Assembly: GCF_014595955.1 (NCBI RefSeq)
Contig: NZ_JABVCF010000003.1
Span: 372,001 to 436,000 of the forward strand
Length of the DNA: 64,000 nucleotides
Direction of reading: 5' to 3'
DNA from: Pseudaminobacter soli (ex Zhang et al. 2022)
Lineage (GTDB): Bacteria; Pseudomonadota; Alphaproteobacteria; Rhizobiales; Rhizobiaceae
Positions 37,037-47,068 of this stretch are shown here, one piece after another. Below the pieces are notes generated by a model that did not search any database, was not told the DNA's origin, and worked only from the letters and a program-made list of their open reading frames with translations. The position numbers and the translations under genes are program-made. How positions within the stretch are numbered: the first letter of the stretch is position 1; every line of letters begins with the position of its first letter.

Positions 37037-37999
37037 ATGACCGGGGATTCCCAGACGGGCCGGCAGCTCGGCTTCCTGCTCGTCGACAAGTTCTCCATGT
37101 TCTCGCTTTCGGCGGCCATCGACGCCTTCCGCTCGGCGAACCGGCTCCTCGGAAACGACTTCTACGGCTGGAAGACAGTCTCCGCCGACGGCGAGTCGGT
37201 GATGGCTTCGAACGGCTTGCCGCTGAAGGTGGACTACGCCATCGGCGACCTCCCGCCGGTCGACATCCTGTTCGTATGCGTCGGGCTCACCACCGAGTTT
37301 TCGGGCAAGAGCAAGATTCTGGGCGCGCTCCGCAGCCTTGGACGGCGCGGCGCAGCACTCGGCGCGCTGTCGGTGGGGTCCCACGTGCTGGCGGAGGCGG
37401 GTCAGCTCGAAGGCCACCGCTGCACCATTCATTGGGAAAACCGCGCCGGCTTCATGGAGCGCTTCCCCAACATCGAATGCACGAGCAACGTCTATGAGAT
37501 CGACCGCAAGCGCTACACCTGCGCGGGCGGCACCACGTCGATCGACCTCATGCTGGAGATCATCCGGCGCGACCACGGCATCAACATCGCAAACGGCGTC
37601 GCCAACCAGTTCCAGCATGAGCGCATCCGCTCGGACGGCGACCGCCAGCGCGTCGGGCCCGAGCGCGACCTGACCGGCAAATCGGAGAAGCTGCGCAAGA
37701 TCGTCGAGCTTATGGCCGACCATCTCGATGATCCCTTCTCCGCCGTCGAACTGGCCAAGTCCGCCGGGCTCTCGGTGCGGCAGGTAGAGCGGCTCTTCCT
37801 GCGGCACCTGAATGTGACGCCCGGCCGCTACTACATGCGGCTGAGACTGGAGCGGGCGCGGGAACTCCTGCGCCAGACCAACATGCCGATCCTTGACGTG
37901 GCGATCGCTACCGGCTTCACCTCGCACTCCTACTTCGCGCAGAGCTATCGACTGCAGTTTGGCCGCCCACCGAGTGAGGAGCGACGGACGACGTATTGA
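37037..37999 (+). CDS. GlxA-type regulator: DJ-1/PfpI domain plus AraC DNA-binding domain
   Basis: 320 residues from ATG 37037; an in-frame TTG at 37004 is less likely. The N-terminal ~180 residues form a DJ-1/PfpI fold (LGFLLVDKFSMFSLSAAI, then CAGGTTSIDLML). The C-terminal ~100 residues have two AraC helix-turn-helix motifs (FSAVELAKSAGLSVRQVER and DVAIATGFTSHSYFAQSYR). Family members such as GbdR and ArgR sense amines, betaines or arginine. The ligand of this one is unknown, and it has no evident tie to folD or kpsC beside it. Confidence 0.9.
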   Translation: MTGDSQTGRQLGFLLVDKFSMFSLSAAIDAFRSANRLLGNDFYGWKTVSADGESVMASNGLPLKVDYAIGDLPPVDILFVCVGLTTEFSGKSKILGALRSLGRRGAALGALSVGSHVLAEAGQLEGHRCTIHWENRAGFMERFPNIECTSNVYEIDRKRYTCAGGTTSIDLMLEIIRRDHGINIANGVANQFQHERIRSDGDRQRVGPERDLTGKSEKLRKIVELMADHLDDPFSAVELAKSAGLSVRQVERLFLRHLNVTPGRYYMRLRLERARELLRQTNMPILDVAIATGFTSHSYFAQSYRLQFGRPPSEERRTTY

Positions 38000-38094
38000 G
38001 GCGGTTTCGCTTGGGCGTTCGGGGTGCCTTTTGCGCCCACTCTGCCGGTATGAGAGTGTTGTAGCCGACGCAATCCGATGCCACAGAAGAATTG

Positions 38095-40185
38095 ATGGAG
38101 AAGGTGCTAGTCGGTGGCGAATCGGAGGGCCAGCGTGGGACGGCGGCAGGGCCATTGCGCCGGCCTGACGCCGGGCCGCTAATGATCGTCGCCGCCTCCC
38201 GCGGGACGCGCAAGACGCCCGGGCTCGGGACCTTTCTCGAAGCCGAGATCGTGCCGCTCTGGCTGAGCAGGTTCCAATCTTACGACGCTATCGTCGGCTG
38301 GGGGCACAAGCGCAGCTCGATGCGGGCCCGGCGTATCGCCGCGGCAGCCGGACGCCCCTTCCTGATGGTGGAGGACGGCTTCCTCAGGTCGGTCGGGCTA
38401 GGAAAGAAGGAGCCGCCGCTCTCGGTGGTGGTGGACGACCTCGGCATCTACTACGACGGAACGAGGCCCTCACGCCTCGAGAAGCTGATCGATCAGCCCC
38501 TCACCCCGCCGGAGACGGTCAGGGCACAGACGCTGATCCGCTCCTGGCGTGAAGGACGCGTCTCCAAATACAACCACACCCGCGACCCGATGGGCGAACT
38601 TCCCAGCCGCTTCGTCCTCGTCGTGGACCAGACCCTCAAGGACCAGTCGATCCGCTACGGCCTGGCAGGGCCCGCCAGCTTTCAAAAGATGCTGGACGCC
38701 GCGCTCGCCGAGAACCCCGACTGCGAGATTCTGGTCAAGACCCATCCCGACGTCTGGGCCGGGAAGAAGAAGGGAAATTTCGATCTCAGCAAGATCGCCC
38801 GTCTTCCTCGCGTGAAAGTGCTTTCCGAAGACCGCCACCCCGCCGAATTGCTTGCCCGCGCCGAGGCCGTCTACACGGTGTCGTCGCAATTGGGCTTCGA
38901 GGCGCTCGTCTGGGGGCGCCCGGTGCGCTGCTTCGGCATGCCATTCTATGCGGGCTGGGGTCTCACCGCTGACGAACTGCCGGCGCCCGACAGGCGCGGT
39001 AGCGCCAGCCTGGAGCAACTCGTTCACGCGGCCCTCGCCGTTTACCCCCGTTATGTCGACCCCGAAACCGGCAGGCGCTGCGAGGTCGAATCTGCACTCG
39101 AGAACCTGGCATTGCAGAGGAAGATGCGGTCGCGGTTCCCCGAGACGATCCATGCTCTTTCCTTCTCCTACTGGAAGCGGGACGCCATCCGCGACTTCAT
39201 GGCCGGATCGAAAGTGCTTTTCGTCGACAGCGCACGCTTCATACCGCCGGGCGGGACCACCGCCATCTGGGGCAACGAGCCGAAGGAGCCGCTGCTGAAC
39301 AACGGTTCCCTTATCCGGATCGAGGACGGTTTCGTTCGTTCCAACGGTCTTGGGGCCGAGCTGCGCCGCCCGCTTTCGCTCGCCCTGGATCAGGTCGGCA
39401 TCTACTACGATTCCACGCGCCCCTCTGGACTGGAGCAGATTTTGGCGACCACCGAATTCGACGGCAAATTGCTCCGCAGGGCGGCGCGACTGCGGGAACG
39501 CCTCGTTGCAGGTGGAGTGAGCAAGTACAATCTTCGCGCGCGAAGCTGGAGAAGGCCCAAGGTGGGCAGCCCCGTAATACTCATCCCCGGCCAGGTGGAG
39601 GAGGATGCGTCCATCCGCTTCGGCGCCCCAGGCATCCGCCGCAACATCGACTTGCTGAGGACGGTCCGGACGAGCCACCCCGACGCCTACATCGTCTACA
39701 AGCCGCATCCGGACGTCGTCGCAGGTTTGCGGGGCCAGGGAAAGGATGAGGCCCGTGCCGGCGAAGTCTGCGACGAGGTCGTGCTGGATGCCTCGATCAC
39801 GCAGATGCTCTCGGAAGTGGACGAGGTCCACCTCCTCACCTCGCTGACGGGGTTCGAAGCGCTGATCCGCGGCACGAGCGTGACCTGCTACGGCCAGCCC
39901 TTTTATTGCGGATGGGGCCTGACGCGCGACATCGAGCCGATAGCCAGGCGAAACCGCAGTCTGAGCCTGGACGAACTCGTCGCTGGGAGCCTGATCCTCT
40001 ATCCGACTTATGTAAGCCGGACGACCGGCAGGTTCATCACGCCGGAACAGGCCGTCGACAGTCTTCTCGACTGGCACGGAGCCGATGACAATCGCACGCT
40101 TACGGAGAAGCTTATGCGGTTCGGCGCGGGCATCGAGCGCGCGTTCGTGGCCATGTGGCAGCGCCGAGCCGATCGAAATAGATAG
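38095..40185 (+). CDS. kpsC: Capsule polysaccharide beta-Kdo transferase
   Basis: A 696-residue protein of two homologous halves. Half one (about residues 28-320) contains VGWGHKRSSM, VEDGFLRSVGLG and CFGMPFYAGWGLT. Half two (about 365-650) contains IWGNEPKEP, IEDGFVRSNGLGAEL and CYGQPFYCGWGLT. The VEDGF/GWG pairs are the hallmark of KpsC, which alternately adds beta-2,4 and beta-2,7 Kdo to lyso-phosphatidylglycerol, forming the linker for group 2 capsules. It is transcribed convergently toward kpsT. The ATG at 38095 follows an alternative TTG one codon upstream. KpsS, which adds the first Kdo, is not in this window. Confidence 0.92.
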   Translation: MEKVLVGGESEGQRGTAAGPLRRPDAGPLMIVAASRGTRKTPGLGTFLEAEIVPLWLSRFQSYDAIVGWGHKRSSMRARRIAAAAGRPFLMVEDGFLRSVGLGKKEPPLSVVVDDLGIYYDGTRPSRLEKLIDQPLTPPETVRAQTLIRSWREGRVSKYNHTRDPMGELPSRFVLVVDQTLKDQSIRYGLAGPASFQKMLDAALAENPDCEILVKTHPDVWAGKKKGNFDLSKIARLPRVKVLSEDRHPAELLARAEAVYTVSSQLGFEALVWGRPVRCFGMPFYAGWGLTADELPAPDRRGSASLEQLVHAALAVYPRYVDPETGRRCEVESALENLALQRKMRSRFPETIHALSFSYWKRDAIRDFMAGSKVLFVDSARFIPPGGTTAIWGNEPKEPLLNNGSLIRIEDGFVRSNGLGAELRRPLSLALDQVGIYYDSTRPSGLEQILATTEFDGKLLRRAARLRERLVAGGVSKYNLRARSWRRPKVGSPVILIPGQVEEDASIRFGAPGIRRNIDLLRTVRTSHPDAYIVYKPHPDVVAGLRGQGKDEARAGEVCDEVVLDASITQMLSEVDEVHLLTSLTGFEALIRGTSVTCYGQPFYCGWGLTRDIEPIARRNRSLSLDELVAGSLILYPTYVSRTTGRFITPEQAVDSLLDWHGADDNRTLTEKLMRFGAGIERAFVAMWQRRADRNR

Positions 40186-40230
40186 GGGGCCGGTCCGGCC
40201 CTTCGAGCGAGCTTCGGCTGGAACGCTGGG

Positions 40231-40929
40231 TTATGCGTCAGCCGCTGCCTGGATCGACGCAAATCGAGCATTCGGCCGATCGGCCGAGCTTTCGTAATAT
40301 TCGATCGCCTCATCCATGTCCGAGAACTGGATCAATCGTCCTGCCTCGAGCACGACCCCGTGCTGGCAGAAATCCTTCATGATTCCGCGGCTGTGCGAGA
40401 TGAGCAGCACCGTGGAGTTCTTCAAGCGTTCGCCGAGGACGATCTTGCACTTGCGCTTGAAAGCCGGATCACCGACCGCGATGACCTCGTCGATCAGATA
40501 ATAATCGAACTTGATGGCCATGGAGACGCCGAAGGCGACGCGCGCCCTCATGCCGCTGGAATAGGTCCGCACCGGCTGGTCCATGAATGCGCCGATCTCT
40601 GCGAAATCCTCGACGAAATCGCGAATTTCCGGATAGCTCTGTCCATAGATGCGGGCAATGAACGCAAGGTTCTCGTAGCCCGTCATGGATCCGTGAAGAC
40701 CGCCCGAAAAGCCCAACGGCCACGAGATCGTCGAACTGCGCTCGACCTTGCCGGTGTCCGGCAGTTCTGCGCCCGACAAAAGGCGCATGAGAGTGGACTT
40801 GCCCGCGCCGTTGCTGCCCATGATCGCCGTGCTCCGCCCTGGCGGAAATTCGGCGTTGATGCCTTTGAGGACGGTCTTGCGTCCCCTCTTGGCCGGATAG
40901 GATTTGGTTACGTCTACTAGCCGGATCAT
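40231..40929 (-). CDS. kpsT: Capsule polysaccharide export ATPase (KpsT type)
   Basis: 232 residues. Walker A is GSNGAGKS at 38-45. The signature is the YSSGMRARVAFGVS variant usual for KpsT/Wzt ATPases, and Walker B is YYLIDEVIAVGD. It drives the ABC-2 exporter for capsule. The matching membrane permease KpsM, which commonly stands next to kpsT, is not found at either side. The next minus-strand gene upstream is the kpsE-like co-polymerase, 78 bases away. The pair is likely one operon. Confidence 0.9.
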   Translation of the reverse strand: MIRLVDVTKSYPAKRGRKTVLKGINAEFPPGRSTAIMGSNGAGKSTLMRLLSGAELPDTGKVERSSTISWPLGFSGGLHGSMTGYENLAFIARIYGQSYPEIRDFVEDFAEIGAFMDQPVRTYSSGMRARVAFGVSMAIKFDYYLIDEVIAVGDPAFKRKCKIVLGERLKNSTVLLISHSRGIMKDFCQHGVVLEAGRLIQFSDMDEAIEYYESSADRPNARFASIQAAADA

Positions 40930-41007
40930 CGGATTAACGGGTGTTTCGCAGGGCTGCTTGGGACCGCCTGCATCATCGCAGCCGATCCCTTGTACCGTGT
41001 GTTCAGA

Positions 41008-43488
41008 TCAGGCCGTGTGATCGCGCACCGCCTGCATCACGATATAGCCGATCAGCCACAGCACGCAGAGCGCGCAGAAGGCGAGGAAGGTGTTGAGGAG
41101 GCTGGTCGGGTACAGCGAGATCTCCGGAGCGCTCGGTGCCACCGCAACCGCGAAATAGCGGTCCTGCCGCCGCGCCTCGGCCTGCGAGGTCTCCAGCGAC
41201 GCCAAGGCTGCGGTATAGGCCTTCTCCGCAAACTCCTGCTCAAGGACGAGGGCGTTATATTCGGTGAGCTGCGTGGTGAGGGTCTGGCCATTGCCATCGC
41301 CCTGCCCGCCGGTTCCGATGCCCTGGCGCTTCGCTTCGAGCTGCGTGGTGTAGGATGCAATCTGCCGGTCCATTACACGCACGGACGGCGAACTTGCGTC
41401 GACGCTGGAAAGCAGCGATGCGCGCCGCGACTTGAGCTCGATGATCGTCTTCTCGAGTTCCTGGATGATCGCTTGATCGGATTGCGCGGTCATCGTCGGG
41501 TCCACGATCTTCTGCATGTCGCGGAACAGGGCGACCGCCTGCCGAGCCTCGACAAGACGCTCCTCCGTGCGGCTCACCTCGTTCTGCGCGCTGCTGATGA
41601 GTTGGAGGCGAGCCTTGCTCGACAGTTCGTTGACCAGTTGCTCGGACGCTCTCATAACCGCGCTGGCTATGGCGGCAGCGTCTTCGCCGGTGAAGGCAGT
41701 CACCTCGAAAGTCGTGATCTTGGTTGTCGAGTTGAAGCTCGCATCAACCATCCACCGCCAGTAGGAAATGAATTCGTCCAACGGCATGTCCGGATCGATG
41801 CGGTAGACGAAATCGATGTCCGGTTTCGAGAAGTACTGACGCACATCAACGCCGAACTTCTCGTTCATGTCGATGAGAACCTGCATCGAGTGAATGTAGT
41901 CGATGACGATGTAGGCGTCCTCTGCCTGGATGGACCCGCCGATCAGCGAATCGAGGCCCAGGTTCTGTACGGTCGATCGTTCGGTGCCCCGGACGGAGAA
42001 GCGCATCTCCGAACGGTACTGATCGGAGGAGACGAAAAGGTAATAGAGCGACACCAGCAGAACGGGCAGGATCACGGCCAGCAGGAACGAAAGCTGCGTT
42101 GCGTTTACCTTCTTGCGAGCGCGCGCAAGCGGAGAGACGCGCAACGCATCGTCCAGCGCCGGCTGCAGCGGCGGAGCTTGAACAGGAGGAGACTTGGTCT
42201 CCCGCTTCGGTGTCGAGGAGATTTTTTCTTCCGGGGCCTTCAGCGACTTCGCTTTCGCCTTCGCCTTGGCTTGTGCGTCCGGCTTCTTGGGGGCGGCCTC
42301 CGCGTTCGCGGTCTTCTCGTCGCCGGCCGCTTTCTGGTCCTTTTGTCCCGGATCCTTTTTTGCCACGGGCGCTGGATCGCTCGAAGCCGGCTTGACCGGA
42401 GCGGGGCTCTCGGAGGATTTCGACAGGCCCTTCGGGTCGGCCGCATTGGCGACCTTTACCTCGGGAACTTCGCTTTTCGATGCAGGTGCCGCGGCTGCGC
42501 CGTTCGCCACCTGAGGCTGCGCCGCTTGGTCCGTCGGAGCTTGTACAGCGGCAGTCTTTGCCGTCTGTGGCGACGCTTCGAGATTCGCTGCCGACTGGTC
42601 GGCCTTGGTTGCCTGGGGCGCCGACGCCTCATTTTTGGCGACGGGACTCGCAGCAGTGGGAGCAGAACCAGTCGCGGGGCCTGGACCGTTCGGCGCCGTG
42701 CCTTCCGGAGTGTGAACCGTTTTGGCCTCGACGGGGGCCAGAGACTCCTTGATTGCTCTGGGCGCAGGGGACGCATCGCCCGCGAAGGGAGTTGAGTTCG
42801 TAGCCGGTGCGGGCGTGACCTGCCGTACGGCCGGCGCGGTCGGAACAATCGCTCCGGAAGGCGCTGGCTTGGGCATCGACGCCTGGGAAGATCCGGCTGG
42901 CTGCGGCGCCGGGATGGGAGATGCCTGCGGCGCGGCTTGCGGCGGACGGGCCGGCGGGACGGGGCGCAATACTTCCACATTCCGAGCCGCCGGAGTGGCG
43001 ACTGGCCGCAGGGGAACCGCATTCGGCACAGGCCGCAGGGCCGCGGCAACATTGCTGCCGGCGCCAGACGGCAGGGGCATGCCCGGGTTTGGGCGCATTG
43101 CCGGCCCGGCCACGGGCGCGGCAGGGCGGGCAGAAGCCGGATATCCAGACGTTACCGGCGCTGAAGTAACAAGTCCAAGCGGCCGCTGCACAACTGGCGG
43201 AGCGGGAGGTGTCGGGACATTCCTTGCGGCTGCGATCGCCATGCCTGCAGCGGATGCCAGAGTGGGACCTGGGCCGGCGAGGGATTCAAGTGCAGGTTCG
43301 GATCGACCCGCGACGACTTCGAGATTCGGCCTATGGACCGGAGCCGCAGAGTCAGCCTGGACCGGTTGCGCAGCCGTCGCCGGACCCGGCCCTGGTTCCA
43401 CATCGCGAGTGCGAGCGAACGCATCCCCGAAAGCAGGGTCAGAGCGCAAAGCTTCTACAATCGCGTCGATCGTATCGGATTCGTTCAC
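41008..43488 (-). CDS. KpsE/RkpR-like capsule export protein with 440-residue disordered N-terminus
   Basis: 826 residues. Residues 1 to about 440 are Ala/Pro/Lys-rich and repetitive. The KpsE/RkpR core follows: helix one near 470 (SFLLAVILPVLLVSLYYLF), a periplasmic coiled coil from about 590 to 740, and helix two near 800 (FLAFCALCVLWLIGYIVM). MRFSVRG after the first helix is a family mark. Ordinary KpsE homologues are about 380-430 residues, so the extension doubles the size and would lie in the cytoplasm, possibly as a partner-recruitment arm. It is followed by kpsT. Confidence 0.85.
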   Translation of the reverse strand: MNESDTIDAIVEALRSDPAFGDAFARTRDVEPGPGPATAAQPVQADSAAPVHRPNLEVVAGRSEPALESLAGPGPTLASAAGMAIAAARNVPTPPAPPVVQRPLGLVTSAPVTSGYPASARPAAPVAGPAMRPNPGMPLPSGAGSNVAAALRPVPNAVPLRPVATPAARNVEVLRPVPPARPPQAAPQASPIPAPQPAGSSQASMPKPAPSGAIVPTAPAVRQVTPAPATNSTPFAGDASPAPRAIKESLAPVEAKTVHTPEGTAPNGPGPATGSAPTAASPVAKNEASAPQATKADQSAANLEASPQTAKTAAVQAPTDQAAQPQVANGAAAAPASKSEVPEVKVANAADPKGLSKSSESPAPVKPASSDPAPVAKKDPGQKDQKAAGDEKTANAEAAPKKPDAQAKAKAKAKSLKAPEEKISSTPKRETKSPPVQAPPLQPALDDALRVSPLARARKKVNATQLSFLLAVILPVLLVSLYYLFVSSDQYRSEMRFSVRGTERSTVQNLGLDSLIGGSIQAEDAYIVIDYIHSMQVLIDMNEKFGVDVRQYFSKPDIDFVYRIDPDMPLDEFISYWRWMVDASFNSTTKITTFEVTAFTGEDAAAIASAVMRASEQLVNELSSKARLQLISSAQNEVSRTEERLVEARQAVALFRDMQKIVDPTMTAQSDQAIIQELEKTIIELKSRRASLLSSVDASSPSVRVMDRQIASYTTQLEAKRQGIGTGGQGDGNGQTLTTQLTEYNALVLEQEFAEKAYTAALASLETSQAEARRQDRYFAVAVAPSAPEISLYPTSLLNTFLAFCALCVLWLIGYIVMQAVRDHTA

Positions 43489-44331
43489 TCGTCAACAGCC
43501 CGTTCTGGAGTCCCCAATCCAAGGACGAGCCTTGGGTGACGCAAAGGTAAACCTCCCGAGTTTGTCGAAAACTCGGCGGTCCTGTGTTCGCGCAATATAA
43601 CCGCATTGAAGCGTTGCCACCAGCCTAACAATGCCATTGCGGGGAATCGCGCTGGGTGAGGAGCGCGCGTAAGGGGCGACTTGCCGGCGTGGGGATCTTT
43701 CCCGATTTTGCCGGATATGCCTTGGAGATGCGGGGAAACCGAAGTGAGATGGCGCCTGTTCGGGGCAAAATTGGACAGAAAACCACAGGCCTTCTTTGAC
43801 AAGCCTGGGCCGGAAACAGAAAGTAAGTCCCAGAAGTGACCGTATAACAAGAACCGCGCGGAGCAGCGTCTGCACAATAATCGGTCTGGAATGGGAGAGT
43901 CTGGAATGATCAGTCCGCGTCCGGCGAAGTCGTTGGCCCGCACGCTTGCTTTTCCTGTCTCGATTGCTTCAGCTTTTCGCCGGCCCGTGCGGCGCACAGG
44001 AACCCAACACGATAGTGGAGAACAAGCTGCGATGGTCGGAGCGGATCAAGAATTAGGCGCCGGCAGGGCTGCACCTTCAGCATCTCTGCCAAGCCTCGTG
44101 AAGGCCGGATGACCTCGCTCTCCCGGTCCGCAACAAGCCCCTAACTTGGACCTAGCCCTTTGACCCTGCCCCTGCACGTGCCGATCGGCGCCACCGGCAC
44201 GGTGTTCGATTAGGACCGCCCCAGCAGGTCTTGCTGCTTCTGCTCTTGGCAGGCAAGCTGGCCTCGGCTAGTCCCCGGGTAGCGCCCCCTTACTCCTGGC
44301 GCGCAACGATCTGGCAGCAGAGGACGATCAC
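43489..44331. other. 843-base intergenic region between kpsE-like gene and galE
   Basis: No convincing gene. A minus-strand frame (43485-43997) overlaps the kpsE-like start and has an unlikely composition. A plus-strand frame has an ATG at 43906 with GGGAGA upstream and would give a short basic peptide beginning MISPRPAKSLARTLAFPVS (ends at 44112). I rate it low. The region should hold divergent promoters for the capsule genes and galE. No palindrome or terminator stood out. Confidence 0.35.
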
Positions 44332-45321
<990 letters not shown>

Positions 45322-45383
45322 ATGGCACGCTATTGAGCAGCCACGCTCTCGGAACCTGGCGGACCGATCGGGAGGAAGGCGGA

Positions 45384-46394
45384 ATGAGGATACTCGTTAC
45401 CGGCGCTGCCGGTTTCATCGGTGCCGCGACCGCGGAGGCGTTGCTTGCGCGCGGCGACCAGGTCATCGGGATTGACAATCTCAACGCCTACTATGATGTG
45501 AGCCTGAAGAGGGCGCGGCTCGCTCGCCTGAACGATCGCGACGGCTTCCATTTCGTCGAATGCGACCTGGCCGACCGAAACGCGATGCAGACGGTCTTTT
45601 CGCAGCATCAACCCAGGCGCGTCGTCCACCTCGCGGCGCAGGCCGGCGTGCGCTACGGGATGGAGAACCCGCACGCCTATGCGGATTCGAATCTGGTCGG
45701 CTTCCTCAACGTTCTCGAGGGGTGCCGGAGGTCTAAGGTCGAGCATCTGGCCTACGCTTCATCGAGTTCCGTCTACGGTGCCAACACCGCCATGCCCTAC
45801 AGCGTCCGGCACAATGTCGACCACCCGCTCAGTCTCTACGCCGCGACCAAGAAGGCGAACGAGCTGATGGCGCATTCCTATGCGCATCTCTATCGTCTGC
45901 CGGTCACCGGCCTTCGCTTCTTCACCGTCTATGGGCCATGGGGGCGTCCCGACATGGCCCCCTTCCTGTTCACCAAGAGGATCCTCGCCGGCGAGCCGAT
46001 CGACGTGTACAACTTCGGCGATCACGCCCGCGACTTCACCTATATCGACGACATAGTGGAAGGGGTTATCCGCACCCTCGACAAGGTTGCGGAGCCCGAT
46101 CCCGCCTGGGACGGTGCCAAGCCCGATCCTGCGACCTCCTCGGCACCCTACCGGCTCTACAACATCGGCAACAACCAGCCTGTGGCGCTGCTCGACTTCA
46201 TCCGCTGCATCGAGAATGCGACGGGACGCAAGGCGGTGATGAACATGCTCCCTATGCAGCCGGGAGACGTGCCAAAGACCTTCGCCGACATCGATGCGCT
46301 TGCCGCCGATGTCGGCTACCGGCCTAAGACGCCGATCGAGACCGGCGTCCGGCGGCTGGTGGAGTGGTTCCGGGAGTTTTATGGCGTGCATTGA
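45384..46394 (+). CDS. lpsL: UDP-glucuronate 4-epimerase (LpsL type)
   Basis: 336 residues. MRILVTGAAGFIGAATAEAL starts right after GGGAGGAAGGCGGA, so I reject a longer frame from 45285. VYGANTAMPYSV and YAATKKANELMAHSY hold the catalytic Ser/Thr and Y-x-x-x-K. RFFTVYGPWGRPDMAP is characteristic of UDP-glucuronate epimerases that make UDP-galacturonate for lipopolysaccharide core. It probably shares a transcript with galE. Confidence 0.9.
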   Translation: MRILVTGAAGFIGAATAEALLARGDQVIGIDNLNAYYDVSLKRARLARLNDRDGFHFVECDLADRNAMQTVFSQHQPRRVVHLAAQAGVRYGMENPHAYADSNLVGFLNVLEGCRRSKVEHLAYASSSSVYGANTAMPYSVRHNVDHPLSLYAATKKANELMAHSYAHLYRLPVTGLRFFTVYGPWGRPDMAPFLFTKRILAGEPIDVYNFGDHARDFTYIDDIVEGVIRTLDKVAEPDPAWDGAKPDPATSSAPYRLYNIGNNQPVALLDFIRCIENATGRKAVMNMLPMQPGDVPKTFADIDALAADVGYRPKTPIETGVRRLVEWFREFYGVH

Positions 46395-46449
46395 GGCGCC
46401 GTTCGAGGGGTTTGCCAGCCCTGAAAGCCGCTCCCTCTAGTGCTTGCAG

Positions 46450-46872
46450 TTATTTGCTGGCGAGCAGATCCCGGATTTGCGTGAGCAGCGCGATCTCTGG
46501 AGGCGGCGGGGCCGCCGGAGGGGCGGGCTTCTCGTGCTCGAGTTGGCGGCGCACCGTGTTCACGGCCTTCACCATCAGAAAGATGACCCAGGCCAGGATC
46601 AGGAAGTTGATCACCACGGTGATGAAATTGCCGTAGGCGAAAACCGCCCCCTGCTTGCGGGCCTCAGCCAGCGAGGTTGCGGTGACGTTCTTCGACAATG
46701 CGATGAAGTAGTTCGAGAAATCGAAGCCGCCGAATATTGCGCCGAAGATCGGCATGATGACGTCGTTGACGAGCGAGTTCACGATCAGCCCAAACGCACC
46801 GCCGATGATGATGCCGACGGCAAGGTCCATCACGTTTCCCTTGGATATGAACTCCTGGAACTCCTTCAGCAT
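46450..46872 (-). CDS. mscL: Large-conductance mechanosensitive channel
   Basis: 140 residues. [26 protein letters not shown] is the amphipathic helix and first transmembrane segment with the glycine-rich gate. [16 protein letters not shown] is the second segment, and the C-terminal bundle ends [17 protein letters not shown] lies before the ATG. The pentameric channel vents solutes on osmotic downshock. Convergent with lpsL. Confidence 0.95.
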   Translation of the reverse strand: MLKEFQEFISKGNVMDLAVGIIIGGAFGLIVNSLVNDVIMPIFGAIFGGFDFSNYFIALSKNVTATSLAEARKQGAVFAYGNFITVVINFLILAWVIFLMVKAVNTVRRQLEHEKPAPPAAPPPPEIALLTQIRDLLASK

Positions 46873-47068
46873 AGTGCCCTCCGTGACATCAGACGGTCGC
46901 CTGTTGCCCTGCGACTCTGCGAGCTTAGCAGAACAAGACAGGCGACACAGTTGCTGATTTCAGCTGTATACGGCCGCTAACTACCGATTACGACCCGTGG
47001 ATTCGCCGAAGGCGCGATTGAATTTGTGCTCGCAATGGTGATCCTTTGAAGCGGGAGGGTCTTCTCGC

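Noticed and set aside
38470-40077. 535-residue minus-strand open frame
   Set aside because: It is antisense to kpsC, whose two GWG/VEDGF halves are unmistakable.
40990-42795. 601-residue plus-strand open frame
   Set aside because: It is antisense to the KpsE-like gene; Arg-rich repetitive translation without a ribosome site.
43485-43997. 170-residue minus-strand frame upstream of the KpsE-like gene
   Set aside because: No ribosome site, unnatural composition and overlap with the next gene; left as intergenic.
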